The notes under the pieces were generated by a model. It saw nothing but the letters and a program-made list of their open reading frames with translations, was not told where the DNA came from and did no database searches. Source: CAVQNQ01 sp963714205 (lineage in GTDB: Bacteria; Acidobacteriota; Terriglobia; Bryobacterales; Bryobacteraceae). Taken from it: DNA of 64,000 bases. Shown in pieces: positions 28,605 through 37,184 of the stretch (its first letter is position 1; each line of letters begins with the position of its first letter). The DNA is taken from NCBI GenBank assembly GCA_963714205.1, contig CAVQNQ010000003.1, positions 558,001 to 622,000 of the forward strand. The letters are read 5' to 3'. The translations under genes and the position numbers were made by a program.

Positions 28605-29606
28605 ATGCGGCTCGAAACGATCGCCCTGGCCAAACGATACGGCATTGTTCTCGTTTTCGTGGTTCTCTGTCTTTTGGTAAGTGCCGTCTGTCAATACAAA
28701 GTGATTCGGGGCGAGTGGCCGGAAAACACCTTTACTACTCCGGACAATTTCCTGCTTATCCTGTATCAGGTGTCGATCAATGGCATCCTCGCCATTGGCA
28801 TGACGATTGTCATCATCTCGGGGGGCATCGACTTATCCGTGGGTTCGGTGCTGGCCTTCGCGGGGATGCTTGCCGCATCCTTTGCCACCGGGTCGGCGGG
28901 CGTGACGCCCTGGAGCGGGACCTACGGGATCGCGCTTCCGGTCCTGTCAGCGCTGTTGGCAGGCGCGGCGTGTGGCGCCTTGAACGGATGGGTCATTTCC
29001 CGTTTCCGGATCCAGGCGTTCATTGCCACGCTTGGCATGCTTTTGGCGGCACGGGGCTTTACGATGTCGTTGACCGAAGGCAATCCGATTTCCAGCCTCA
29101 ATCCGGCGTTGCGTTGGTTCGGCACGGGCAGACTTTTCAAGGTCCCCGTTCCCATCGTGATCCTGCTGATTGTCTTTGGCTGTGCCTGGGTTCTCTTGAA
29201 CAAGACGGTTTTCGGACGACATGTCTATGCCGTGGGCGGTAATGAGAACAGCGCCCGCACCTCAGGCATCAAGACCAACCGGGTGAAGATCTGGGTATAT
29301 GTCTCTTCCGGTTTCCTGGCCGGATTGGCCGGCATCGTGTTGACCGCCAAGACCGGTTCAGCACAGACGAATGCCGGCAGTTCTTACGAGCTTGACGCCA
29401 TTGCCGCGGCGGTGATCGGCGGAAGCAGTATGTCAGGCGGCGTCGGGACGGTATCGGGAACGCTGTTCGGAGCCCTGATTATGGGTGTGATGAACAATGG
29501 GCTGGACATACTGGGAGTCGAGAGTTTCTACCAGTCCATTATCAAAGGCGTCCTGATCGTTGCGGCGGTGATCCTTGACGCCTCGCACAGGCAGGCGGAT
29601 GACTGA
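28605..29606 (+). CDS. Sugar ABC transporter permease (RbsC type)
   Basis: 333 residues, strongly hydrophobic, with about 8-10 membrane helices. Family landmarks are IGMTIVIISGGIDLSVGSVLA near residue 70, FIATLGMLLAARG, the loop VYAVGGNENSARTSGI, and YELDAIAAAVIGGSSMSGG near the C-terminus. It forms the membrane channel for the operon's ATPase and binding protein. The sugar cannot be deduced from the permease alone. Confidence 0.93.
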   Translation: MRLETIALAKRYGIVLVFVVLCLLVSAVCQYKVIRGEWPENTFTTPDNFLLILYQVSINGILAIGMTIVIISGGIDLSVGSVLAFAGMLAASFATGSAGVTPWSGTYGIALPVLSALLAGAACGALNGWVISRFRIQAFIATLGMLLAARGFTMSLTEGNPISSLNPALRWFGTGRLFKVPVPIVILLIVFGCAWVLLNKTVFGRHVYAVGGNENSARTSGIKTNRVKIWVYVSSGFLAGLAGIVLTAKTGSAQTNAGSSYELDAIAAAVIGGSSMSGGVGTVSGTLFGALIMGVMNNGLDILGVESFYQSIIKGVLIVAAVILDASHRQADD

Positions 29607-29639
29607 TCTGGAAGAATTTCAGGAGAACATCGAAATCTT

Positions 29640-30644
29640 ATGAAGAGATCGCTTCTTTTCGGCGCGATATTGTTCATCACCGCGGCCCTCGATCCGGGCA
29701 TGGCAGCCGCTTCAAAAAAAGTGCGGATCGCCGTCTTAATGTATGGCTACAAGGCCGAGTTCGTGCAGTTGATGCAGCGTTATGGCAGGCAGCACCCCGC
29801 CGTAACCAGCGGCCTGGCAGATATCACGTTTTATGATGGACGATACGATGCCGCCGTGCAGAACGATCAGGCGCAACTGGCGATCAACTCAAAGTGTGAC
29901 GCCGTCATTGTCAATCCAATGGATTTTGAGGCCAACATCGACGTCGTCAAGAAAGCCAAGGCGGCCCACATTCCGGTGATCGTCACCAATGCCCGGCTGA
30001 ACACGCAAGAAATGACTGCGGAAGTCGCTTCCGATGACGTGCTCGGCGGCTATCTGGAAGCCAAGAATGTCCTGCAAAAGCTTAACTGCAAGGGGAATAT
30101 TGTGATCATCGAGGGGCCCAAAGGCGGCTCGGGAGAAATCCAGCGAGGACAAGGCAACATGAAGGCCATCTCCGAGTGTCCCGCGGGAGCCGTCAGAATT
30201 CTGGAACGCAGGACCGCCAACTGGTCGCGGGCCGAAGCTCTCGACCTGATGCAGAACTGGCTCTCCAAGCACAGGGGAACCATCAACGGCGTCATCGCGC
30301 AGAACGACGAGATGGCTCTGGGCGCCATTGAGGCCATCAAATCCGCGGGCATGAATGTGAACAACTTCGCGATCGCCGGCATCGACGGCGTGACTGATGC
30401 TCTCGACGCCGTGAAACGCGGCGAGATGGCTTCAATCCTTCAAGACGCAAAGGCCCAGATGCAGGCCAGCATCGATGTCGCGCTGCGGGCGGTCTTGGGA
30501 GCCGGCTACCAGCCGATGTCTCCGATCTGGAAGCAGTATGAGAACAACCTTCAATGGAACGACGGCCAGAACAAGCGTTATGCCATACCCTGGACGGTCG
30601 TTACAGCCACAAACGCCGATCAGTTATTGCAAAGCCGTAAGTGA
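29640..30644 (+). CDS. Periplasmic sugar-binding protein (RbsB-like)
   Basis: 334 residues, signal peptide MKRSLLFGAILFITAALDPGMAAA, then a two-lobed periplasmic-binding-protein (Peripla_BP_4) fold: VRIAVLMYGYKAEF, CDAVIVNPMDFEANIDVVKKA, IPVIVTNARL, GVIAQNDEMALGAIEAIKSA and FAIAGIDGVTDALDAVKRGE, positions that contact the sugar in ribose- and xylose-binding relatives. Residues differ enough from RbsB that the ligand is uncertain; a pentose or sugar alcohol is a fair guess given the downstream kinase. AGGAG lies about 15 bases before the ATG, longer than usual. Confidence 0.9.
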   Translation: MKRSLLFGAILFITAALDPGMAAASKKVRIAVLMYGYKAEFVQLMQRYGRQHPAVTSGLADITFYDGRYDAAVQNDQAQLAINSKCDAVIVNPMDFEANIDVVKKAKAAHIPVIVTNARLNTQEMTAEVASDDVLGGYLEAKNVLQKLNCKGNIVIIEGPKGGSGEIQRGQGNMKAISECPAGAVRILERRTANWSRAEALDLMQNWLSKHRGTINGVIAQNDEMALGAIEAIKSAGMNVNNFAIAGIDGVTDALDAVKRGEMASILQDAKAQMQASIDVALRAVLGAGYQPMSPIWKQYENNLQWNDGQNKRYAIPWTVVTATNADQLLQSRK

Positions 30645-30676
30645 TTTCCCATGACGCCGCACCGGGTGGAGAACAT

Positions 30677-32209
30677 ATGGATAGAGACCTTGTGATCGGC
30701 TTGGACAGCAGTACCTCTGCCACTAAGGCCATTGCCTGGACACGAGATGGGCTGCCTGTCGCTGAAGGGCGCAGTCCGATTCCCCTTGCGAGTCCGGCTC
30801 CCAATTGGTACGAACAGAATCCAGAAGATTGGTGGGGCTCGGCGTGCGTTGCGCTGCGATGTATGCTGGAGCGGGTCTCGCCTGGGCGTATCGCTGCACT
30901 TGCCATTTCCAACCAGAGAGAGACGTTTGTTGCTTTGGCGGCGGACGGCCGTGCAGTACGCCCGGCAATCGTCTGGCTGGATCAGCGCTGCCGCGACGAG
31001 GTGAGCTGGCTGAGCGCGCAGGTGGGCGAGCGGCGAATTCACGAGATCTCGGGAAAGCCCGTCGATATGGCTCCCGTTGCCTATCGGCTCGCCTGGATGC
31101 TGCACCACGAGCCCGCCGAGTACGCTCGCACAGCTATCTTCGCGGATGTGCACGGATATCTCACCTGGCGGCTTACTGGGCGGTTCCAGACCAGTTGGGC
31201 AAGCGCCGATCCGCTGGGGCTTTTCGATATGCAGGGCCGCATCTGGTCCGGAGAGATTCTGCGGGCCCTCGATCTGGAACCCGGGCGATTGCCTCTGGCC
31301 GCTGCTCCGGGAACCGTGATCGGCTGCGTGAACGAAAGTGGGGCGCTGGCTACCGGCGTCCCGGCCGGCACGCCGCTGGTAGCTGGTGGAGGCGATGGAC
31401 AAGCCGCGGGTCTGGGCGTCAATGCGTTGACGCCGGGCCGTGCCTATCTCAATCTGGGAACCGCGGTGGTGGCTGGGATACATTCCAGCGAGTACCACAT
31501 TGGGCAGGCGTGGCGCACGATGGGAAGCTGCTCCGGGGAGGGATATTACTATGAGACGAGCCTTCGAAGCGGCACTTTTCTGATCGATTGGTTTTTAGAT
31601 AACTGTGTGGGTGGGATCAACGGAGACGCAACTCGCCAGCGTCTTGAGGCCGAGGCAGCCAGCGTGCCCATTGGCAGTGGAGGAGTGTTGGCTGTGCCTT
31701 ACTGGGGGGCTGTCATGACGCCATACTGGGATCAGGATGCGCGCGGTTGCCTAGTGGGACTCAATGCCACCCACCGTGCGGCACACTTGTACCGTGCGCT
31801 GTTGGAAGGAATCGCTCTGGAACAGGCCATGGTCACGGGAATGATCCAACACGACACCGGAATCCAGGTTCAGGAATTCGTCGCGATTGGAGGCGGGGCC
31901 GCGAGCGACCTGTGGTGCCAGATCATAGCGGACGCCTGCGGCAAACCAGTCAAACGCTCTCGAACGGTGGAAGCCTCCAGCTTGGGGGCTGCCATGTGCG
32001 CGGCGACCGGCGCCGGCTGGTTCCATAGCGTGGTAACCGCGGCAAAAGCCATGAGCGGTGCAATCACGCGCGAAACCGAGCCATGCGCGCCTCGCCAGGT
32101 GCGCTATGCCGAACTGCTGGAGATCTACCGCGAAGTCTATCCGGAACTGCGGCATACGTACCGGAAATTAGCTCACTTCACTGCGGGAAGCGCATGGACA
32201 AGCGGATAG
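30677..32209 (+). CDS. FGGY-family sugar kinase (xylulokinase-like)
   Basis: About 510 residues. FGGY kinases phosphorylate ketopentoses, glycerol or polyols with ATP. The N-terminal phosphate loop is GLDSSTSATKAIAW; catalytic Asp lies in the GGGDGQAAGLG motif; the second phosphate motif is LNLGTAVVAG and the adenosine motif FVAIGGGAASDLWCQI. The closest general resemblance is to xylulokinase. GTG at 30641 would overlap the upstream stop (GTGA), but ATG 30677 has GGTGGAG five bases before it and starts at the conserved LVIGLDSST, so it is preferred. As the last operon gene it probably activates the sugar imported by the ABC transporter. Confidence 0.88.
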   Translation: MDRDLVIGLDSSTSATKAIAWTRDGLPVAEGRSPIPLASPAPNWYEQNPEDWWGSACVALRCMLERVSPGRIAALAISNQRETFVALAADGRAVRPAIVWLDQRCRDEVSWLSAQVGERRIHEISGKPVDMAPVAYRLAWMLHHEPAEYARTAIFADVHGYLTWRLTGRFQTSWASADPLGLFDMQGRIWSGEILRALDLEPGRLPLAAAPGTVIGCVNESGALATGVPAGTPLVAGGGDGQAAGLGVNALTPGRAYLNLGTAVVAGIHSSEYHIGQAWRTMGSCSGEGYYYETSLRSGTFLIDWFLDNCVGGINGDATRQRLEAEAASVPIGSGGVLAVPYWGAVMTPYWDQDARGCLVGLNATHRAAHLYRALLEGIALEQAMVTGMIQHDTGIQVQEFVAIGGGAASDLWCQIIADACGKPVKRSRTVEASSLGAAMCAATGAGWFHSVVTAAKAMSGAITRETEPCAPRQVRYAELLEIYREVYPELRHTYRKLAHFTAGSAWTSG

Positions 32210-32249
32210 CAACCGCACCGGGCCGAAGGCGCCGGGCAAATGCGGTCGC

Positions 32250-33830
32250 TCACGCCTGGTTCACTGACTCGGCCGCAATGCGCCGAAGAGTCGGCAGGAT
32301 ATCACCGGCCTCAATGGTTGCTGCTGTATGTCCGAATCCGAAGTAGAGTCTCTTGTAAAGAGCGTAAAGCCGGTCGTAGGTCTTCGCCGCAATCGGATCC
32401 GGCTTAACCGTCCGAAAGCTCAAACAGAGGGCATCCTGAGCGTCCTCAACTGTCTGAAATGTGCCCGCCGCCAGGAGCGCAAAGATTGCAGCGCCCAAAC
32501 CTGTAGCCTCTCCGCGTGGAATCAGCACCGGCTTGCCCAGCACATTGGCGTATACACGATTGATGGCCTCGTTCTTCTGCGGAGCCCTTCCGCCCAGTAT
32601 CAGTCGCCGGACGGGTACGCCATGTTCCTCGAAACGCTCCAAGATCACCCGTGTGTGGAAAGCGGTGCCTTCGAAGGCAGCGAAGAGCTCATCTTGCGCC
32701 GTGTGCGTCAGCTTCCACCCGAGCGTAGCGCCGCCGAGTTCAGAGGTCACCAGGACGCTTCGGTCTCCGTTATCCCAGGTGAGTCGTAAGAGGCCCGTTT
32801 GGCCGGCATTGTAAACCTCAAGCCCGCGGGACAGGACGGCTACGCTGGCGCCTGCCCGCCTCGCGATCGCGTCCCAGATGTCGCCGCTGGCGCCCAAGCC
32901 GGCCTCAATACCAAACATGTCCGGATGGATCGAGCCATACGCAGCGCCACAGGTCCCCGGAATGGGCTTCGTATTCCTGGCGAGCGCCATGATTGGGGCC
33001 GAACTGCCGAGAACGGTCACAACATCGCCTTCTCGAATTCCAGCGCCGAGGGTGTCCCAGTGCCCGTCGATACCTCCCACTGATACCGGAATACCCTCGC
33101 GCAAACCGATCCGCCCCGCCCATTCCGGCGTCAACCTCCCGGCGATTTCATTGCTTCTTGCGTAGCGACCCTTCATTTTGTCCCGTACGCCTTCAAACAA
33201 AGGGTCGACAGACGTCAGAAAATCCTGCGGAGGCAGTCCCCCGAGCGCCTCGTTCCACATCCACTTGGGGCCGGCAACCCCGGTCGACCGGGGCAGTCGC
33301 TCGGCGTCCTTGATCCCGCATAGCTGAGCCGGAAACATGTCCGCATGTTCGAGCACGGTTACCAGCTTGTGGCGCTTCTCCGGGTTGTTGCGCAGCCAGT
33401 GCAATAACTTGGAAAACCCGCCCTCGGAAGGATACACTCCACCGCACCACTCGATGGCCTCCAAGTTCATCCCGCGCGCCATTTCGGTGATGCGGGCTGC
33501 CTCACGCCAGGCCCGGTGATCGCACCACATATAGTAGTCGTCCAAGGGTTCCAGCCCCTCTCCGACCGGCACAATCGTCGAAGCCGTGGTATCCGCGGCG
33601 ACTGCTTCGATCCGGTCGCCTCTCACACCTGCCGCAGCGATTGCCCTTCCACACGCCTCGACAAATCCGCGCATCTGATCGGAAGGACTCTGAGTCGCGG
33701 AATCCGGATCTTCTCTCTTGCGGTGTAACGGATATTCGGCTACACCTGAGCCAAGGCACCCTAACTTACTGTCGAAGATCGACACACGGACGCTCAAGGT
33801 TCCGAAGTCCACTCCGGCCACAATCGACAT
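32250..33830 (-). CDS. araB: Ribulokinase-like FGGY kinase
   Basis: 526 residues. Opens with GVDFGTLSVRVSIFD and has ASTIVPV, YYMWCDHRA and WCGGVYPSEGGFSKLLHWL, features of L-ribulokinase (AraB) rather than xylulokinase; the later motifs are GGIDGHWDTLGAG, VLGSSAPIMAL and LILGGRAPQKNE. Known reaction: L-ribulose + ATP to L-ribulose 5-phosphate in arabinose use. No araA or araD is in the window. It lies 35 bp downstream of the PTS gene on the same strand, so both are probably co-transcribed and convergent to the ABC operon. The symbol reflects family similarity; substrate could be another ketopentose. Confidence 0.85.
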   Translation of the reverse strand: MSIVAGVDFGTLSVRVSIFDSKLGCLGSGVAEYPLHRKREDPDSATQSPSDQMRGFVEACGRAIAAAGVRGDRIEAVAADTTASTIVPVGEGLEPLDDYYMWCDHRAWREAARITEMARGMNLEAIEWCGGVYPSEGGFSKLLHWLRNNPEKRHKLVTVLEHADMFPAQLCGIKDAERLPRSTGVAGPKWMWNEALGGLPPQDFLTSVDPLFEGVRDKMKGRYARSNEIAGRLTPEWAGRIGLREGIPVSVGGIDGHWDTLGAGIREGDVVTVLGSSAPIMALARNTKPIPGTCGAAYGSIHPDMFGIEAGLGASGDIWDAIARRAGASVAVLSRGLEVYNAGQTGLLRLTWDNGDRSVLVTSELGGATLGWKLTHTAQDELFAAFEGTAFHTRVILERFEEHGVPVRRLILGGRAPQKNEAINRVYANVLGKPVLIPRGEATGLGAAIFALLAAGTFQTVEDAQDALCLSFRTVKPDPIAAKTYDRLYALYKRLYFGFGHTAATIEAGDILPTLRRIAAESVNQA

Positions 33831-33865
33831 TAGATGCTCCTGTCCCGCTCACACGGCCCGCAGTT

Positions 33866-35224
33866 CTACCGCAAACTACTCACCCCGGCCTTCGGCGCAG
33901 CCAGTGCCGCGACGATCGCATCAAGTACGACGGGGTCCGCGAAGTCCCTTGTCGCGAATATCTCTCCTTCAGGCGCGATTTTCTGTGCTTGCGCAGCTTG
34001 ACCCTCGGGTATCACGATAAACTCGGCGGAGCCAGCCAGTTCGGCAAGCGTCACTTCCGTGATAGTCGCTTTCAGGCCGGCGTCCCGCAGTCTGCTCGCC
34101 AACATGGAGCGGCCGGTCGCGGCCGACTCCGTCGCCGACGTGCAAACGAACGCCACCTTTTTCAAATGTGGAGACACGGGGTTGGCATCTCCAGGCCGTT
34201 GTACACTTCGCGATTCCCTGGCGCGCCTTACGAACGGCGCGGCGACGACAAAGGAAACCACCGCCGAGGAGGTGATGCCCAGCAACACCGGGACAAGCCC
34301 CCCTCTCGGTGACATCGCAATCTCCGCGAAGATGCTGCCAGGGAGGGCCACCGCGACCAAACCCGCATGGGTCGCTACGAACACGGCGTCGCCCACGAGC
34401 CCCCCGGCAATCACAGCCAGGATCGTAAGCGGATTTATCAAGACATAGGGGAAGTACATCTCGTGAATTCCACCGAGGAAGTGAATGACCAGGGCCCCAG
34501 GCGCCGAACTCCGCGCGGATCCCTTCCCGAGAACCATGTAAGCCGTGAGTAATCCAAGACCGGGTCCGGGGTTGCTCTCCAGCAGAAAGTATACCGACTT
34601 GCCGAATTGCCTGGCGGCCAGCAATCCGAGAGGCGTCAACACACCTTGGCCGATTGCGTTATTGACAAACAGAACCTTAGCTGGCTCGATGACCAGCGCC
34701 ATCAGCGGAAGGTAGCCTGCTTCGGTGATCGTCTTCGCCCAAGAGCCACAGGTATTCGTGATCGTCGCCACCACACCACCGACCAGGGTGTAGCCGACCA
34801 GCAGCAGCCCCAAGCCCAGCAGGCCGGCCGAGAAGTTCGATACCAGCACTTCGAAGCCTTTCCGGGTTCTGGGGAGGAGGAGTATGTCGAGTTCTCTGGT
34901 GAGCAGGCCGCCGAGCGGCCCCATAATCATCGCGCCCGGGAACATCGGAATATTGCTTCCGAAAACAACTCCCATCGTCGCAATCGCCCCGACCACCGCT
35001 CCGCGAGCGCCATAGACGATTCTGCCACCCGTCGAGCCTATCAGCAGCGGAAGAAGGATCATCAGGCAGGGTTCCGAAAGCTTAGCAAGGTATCCGTTCG
35101 GATACCAACCCGCGGGAATAAACAGGGCAGTGAGCAGTCCCCATCCTATAAAAGCGGGGATGTTCGGCATTACCATCCCCGCGAGGAATGCGCCGAATTG
35201 TTGAAGCCGCGACTGCAGTTTCAT
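33866..35224 (-). CDS. Mannitol-type PTS IICB component
   Basis: 452 residues from ATG 35224, which has AGGAAGGA upstream; the open frame extends to 35275 without support. The first ~340 residues are a PTS EIIC membrane domain (GAFLAGMVMPNIPAFIGWGL, VIEPAKVLFVNNAIGQG, GGIHEMYFPYVLINP), close to mannitol permease. Residues ~360-452 are an EIIB domain with a candidate phosphocysteine in VAFVCTSATESAATGRSML (family form CDAGMGSSAMG). No EIIA, HPr, Enzyme I or mannitol-phosphate dehydrogenase is in the window, so phosphate donors must be encoded elsewhere or the permease works without them. Gene order with a ribulokinase is unusual. Substrate uncertain. Confidence 0.88.
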   Translation of the reverse strand: MKLQSRLQQFGAFLAGMVMPNIPAFIGWGLLTALFIPAGWYPNGYLAKLSEPCLMILLPLLIGSTGGRIVYGARGAVVGAIATMGVVFGSNIPMFPGAMIMGPLGGLLTRELDILLLPRTRKGFEVLVSNFSAGLLGLGLLLVGYTLVGGVVATITNTCGSWAKTITEAGYLPLMALVIEPAKVLFVNNAIGQGVLTPLGLLAARQFGKSVYFLLESNPGPGLGLLTAYMVLGKGSARSSAPGALVIHFLGGIHEMYFPYVLINPLTILAVIAGGLVGDAVFVATHAGLVAVALPGSIFAEIAMSPRGGLVPVLLGITSSAVVSFVVAAPFVRRARESRSVQRPGDANPVSPHLKKVAFVCTSATESAATGRSMLASRLRDAGLKATITEVTLAELAGSAEFIVIPEGQAAQAQKIAPEGEIFATRDFADPVVLDAIVAALAAPKAGVSSLR

Positions 35225-35619
35225 GCCCGTCCTTCCTATTTCAATTGCCGGCAGCCACCCCAAACGGCTCCGCAAACGGTGTTGCTCGATCCGACGTTTC
35301 GAACAGGGCCGGTGCGAATCGTTGCGGCGAACCGCGGTTTGCCTGAGACCAAGAGACGCATTACTGGCCTACTTTAACTCGTGTGCCCTTACCAGTTCCA
35401 CCCGCGTGCGGACGCCGCGGTTATTGGCGTCCGGAGGATCGCTTCGAAAGGTGGAGCTTCGCGAAGGTATTGGTCTGGACGCGGGCAGCGCCCGGGGCGA
35501 TGTCGAGAGCGGTCGGGTAAGCCTTCGGGGCGGAGACGTGGAGAAACGGCCTCAGGTGAGGGTTGCGGGCGCGCGGAATTGGGCCGTCAAACAAACGAGG
35601 GACTGGTTTTTGGGGAGAA

Positions 35620-36011
35620 ATGAATTTGGCTTCCCAAGTGAAGCAAAGGGTATTTCGCAGTCCGGAGACGCTGACAAAGTCATTGATTCTAAATGGCTTG
35701 CTCAAATCAGGCCATTATGGTACTCGGTGGCGATTATTGTCTCGACCCACATCATCCTCGCGGACGGCACAAAGCTCGGGTTTTCCTCGGCACTGGGTTT
35801 GGGGCAGAGCGACGCCGAACTTCTCCGGGCTGCTCTGCTGGAGGCTGCGCGAGAAGAAGATGCCGTGCCCGGCGAAGCCGACGAGTACGGCGCTCGCTAC
35901 ACTGTCGATTTCCTGATCGCCCACGGAGATCGCGAGACCAGGGTCAGGAGCACCTGGACCATTCTCCGGGGCGAATCGGCTCCGCGGCTGACCAGTTGTT
36001 TTGTACTATAG
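35620..36011 (+). pseudogene. DUF6883-type protein, frameshifted
   Basis: Two collinear pieces in different frames together give the small DUF6883 protein. The frame reading DYCLDPHHPRGRHKARVFLG (35729-35790) changes near 35800 to LGLGQSDAELLRAALLEAAR, then DEYGARYTVDFL and SAPRLTSCFVL to the stop at 36011. Intact members have these elements in one frame. The N-terminal piece is unclear: an ATG at 35620 after GGGGAGAA is a candidate start but needs a further frame change near 35720. The gene lies 14 bp before a DUF4926 gene; in my memory the two families often occur side by side, and DUF6883 is also found in polymorphic-toxin contexts. Confidence 0.55.
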
Positions 36012-36025
36012 GAGTCAGGAACGCC

Positions 36026-36244
36026 ATGCGCGAACTCGAACTGCTATCGGTGGTTGCATTGCTCGAAAACGTCGCTGACCATGACCTTCTGCGCGGTCAG
36101 GTCGGCACCGTGGTCGAACGACTGGCCCCCGGTGTGTACGAAGTCGAATTCAGCGATGACGACGGCCAGACATACGCTACTCTGTCCCTGCGCGCCGATC
36201 AGTTGCTTCAGCTTCATCACGAGCCGGGCCATCAGGCGGCTTGA
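36026..36244 (+). CDS. DUF4926 small protein
   Basis: 72 residues, AGGAGTCAGGA just upstream of ATG. The sequence LLSVVALLENVADHDLLRGQ, then VGTVVERLAPGVYEVEFSDD and TYATLSLRADQLLQL, is the standard DUF4926 pattern (short SH3-like beta barrel). Function is not established for the family; partner or immunity/antitoxin-type roles are sometimes proposed because of its genomic company. Here the likely partner (DUF6883) is broken while this gene is intact, as expected if the partner is dispensable or harmful. Confidence 0.8.
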   Translation: MRELELLSVVALLENVADHDLLRGQVGTVVERLAPGVYEVEFSDDDGQTYATLSLRADQLLQLHHEPGHQAA

Positions 36245-36727
36245 TCATCTGGCCGGCATAGACGCTTCTTCGTCGCAAACGGCCGGTTGCACAAGAAGGG
36301 CGATCCCAGAGCCCTCTGGGACCGGCCAACGCGAGCATCGTCTCGTCGTAGGTACCTTTGCCGGAATGCCTGGCGCCGAGGTTTCGGCCCTGCTGCGCAG
36401 GCTGAGAAAGGCAGTCGCGGTCTGTAATGCAGCCCTTCTGCCTCCATGAAGCAGCTCTGGTATCCGTGCGACCGTGTGGCCGGTCGCGGCGAGATGCCTG
36501 GCGCCCCTCGCGCTGCTTGTCGGTGCCGCCGAAGGCGTTTTCCATTGCAGTTTCCTCACCGCTAAATACCCCATCGGTACAGCAGTGGCACCGCGGCCCG
36601 CAAGGACTTCGAGGAGGAAAGCGGCGGATCCTCCTGCTCGTCGCGACAGTCGGATCGAGGTTCTCGTTCGCCCCTCTGGCATCACGGCGCAATCCTCTTT
36701 GAGCGTGACCCCGTCGTGCTCGAACTC
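36245..36727. other. Intergenic stretch, no gene supported
   Basis: Several overlapping frames exist on both strands (for example 36245-36685 minus) but they are Arg/Ser/Ala-rich, lack ribosome binding sites and show no domain. I see no hairpin or mobile-element end. The sequence may hold decayed coding DNA. Confidence 0.45.
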
Positions 36728-36919
36728 TTACGCCGGGCCCCCGGCTGGAGCTTGCCATCGGAATAGGAAAACGTGGTGGCCACAAAGAGAGCACCGATAC
36801 GGCTGAAGGATCCAGCGGAAAGCCCTCTCGATGGTGTTTCGAGCGCCTACACTCCTGAACTCGATCGATCTGCAATGCGGACAGCGTGTGGAGAAGATCC
36901 TTACCGTGGCGCGGATCAT
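36728..36919 (-). CDS. Small zinc-ribbon protein
   Basis: 63 residues from ATG 36919. It has two Cys pairs, CPHC and CSLCGHH, separated by ~27 residues with IERAFRWILQPYRC, a pattern I associate with small zinc-ribbon proteins common in Acidobacteria. GAGG lies ten bases before the ATG and the upstream gene stops four bases earlier, so the two are probably translated from one message. A TTG start at 36955 would overlap the previous gene and is less likely. Function unknown; a nucleic-acid or protein-binding ribbon is inferred. Confidence 0.6.
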   Translation of the reverse strand: MIRATVRIFSTRCPHCRSIEFRSVGARNTIERAFRWILQPYRCSLCGHHVFLFRWQAPAGGPA

Positions 36920-36923
36920 GATC

Positions 36924-37151
36924 CTAAACCTCTGCTTTCGCGTTACCGTCTCCAACAGTGACGGCGTGATCGCGGATTGACGGCTTGGCGTAAAGTGCGT
37001 GGGGGCCGTCGCGGCGGCCTCCGGCTGGACGGCTCGCCTCCTGTGCTGCCTTGAGTTGCTCCGGCGTTCTTACGTCGGGCTCCGACAGCCTAACCCGCTC
37101 CTTGGCCCGCGAAACCTGGCGCTTGTGTCGCTTTAGTAGTCTCTTGTTCAT
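36924..37151 (-). CDS. Small basic hypothetical protein
   Basis: 75 residues starting MNKRLLKRHKRQVSRAKERV, very rich in Lys and Arg at the N-terminus, then RLSEPDVRTPEQLKAAQEAS and a polar tail. The phrase SEPDVRTPEQLKAA recurs in small conserved hypothetical proteins (from memory). AGAGG precedes the ATG. It lies directly after the groEL remnant on the same strand and four bases before the zinc-ribbon gene. A nucleic-acid-binding role is plausible because of charge, without further evidence. Confidence 0.55.
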   Translation of the reverse strand: MNKRLLKRHKRQVSRAKERVRLSEPDVRTPEQLKAAQEASRPAGGRRDGPHALYAKPSIRDHAVTVGDGNAKAEV

Positions 37152-37184
37152 CCGTATCCTCTGCCCGGCCTGCCGTGCAGACAC

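Noticed and set aside
30641..30676. Upstream GTG start for the FGGY kinase overlapping the binding-protein stop
   Set aside because: The extra 12 residues are not family-like, and the ATG at 30677 has a good Shine-Dalgarno and starts at the conserved motif.
36177..36875. 232-codon minus-strand frame
   Set aside because: Runs across the zinc-ribbon gene and the DUF4926 end in other frames; low-complexity composition.
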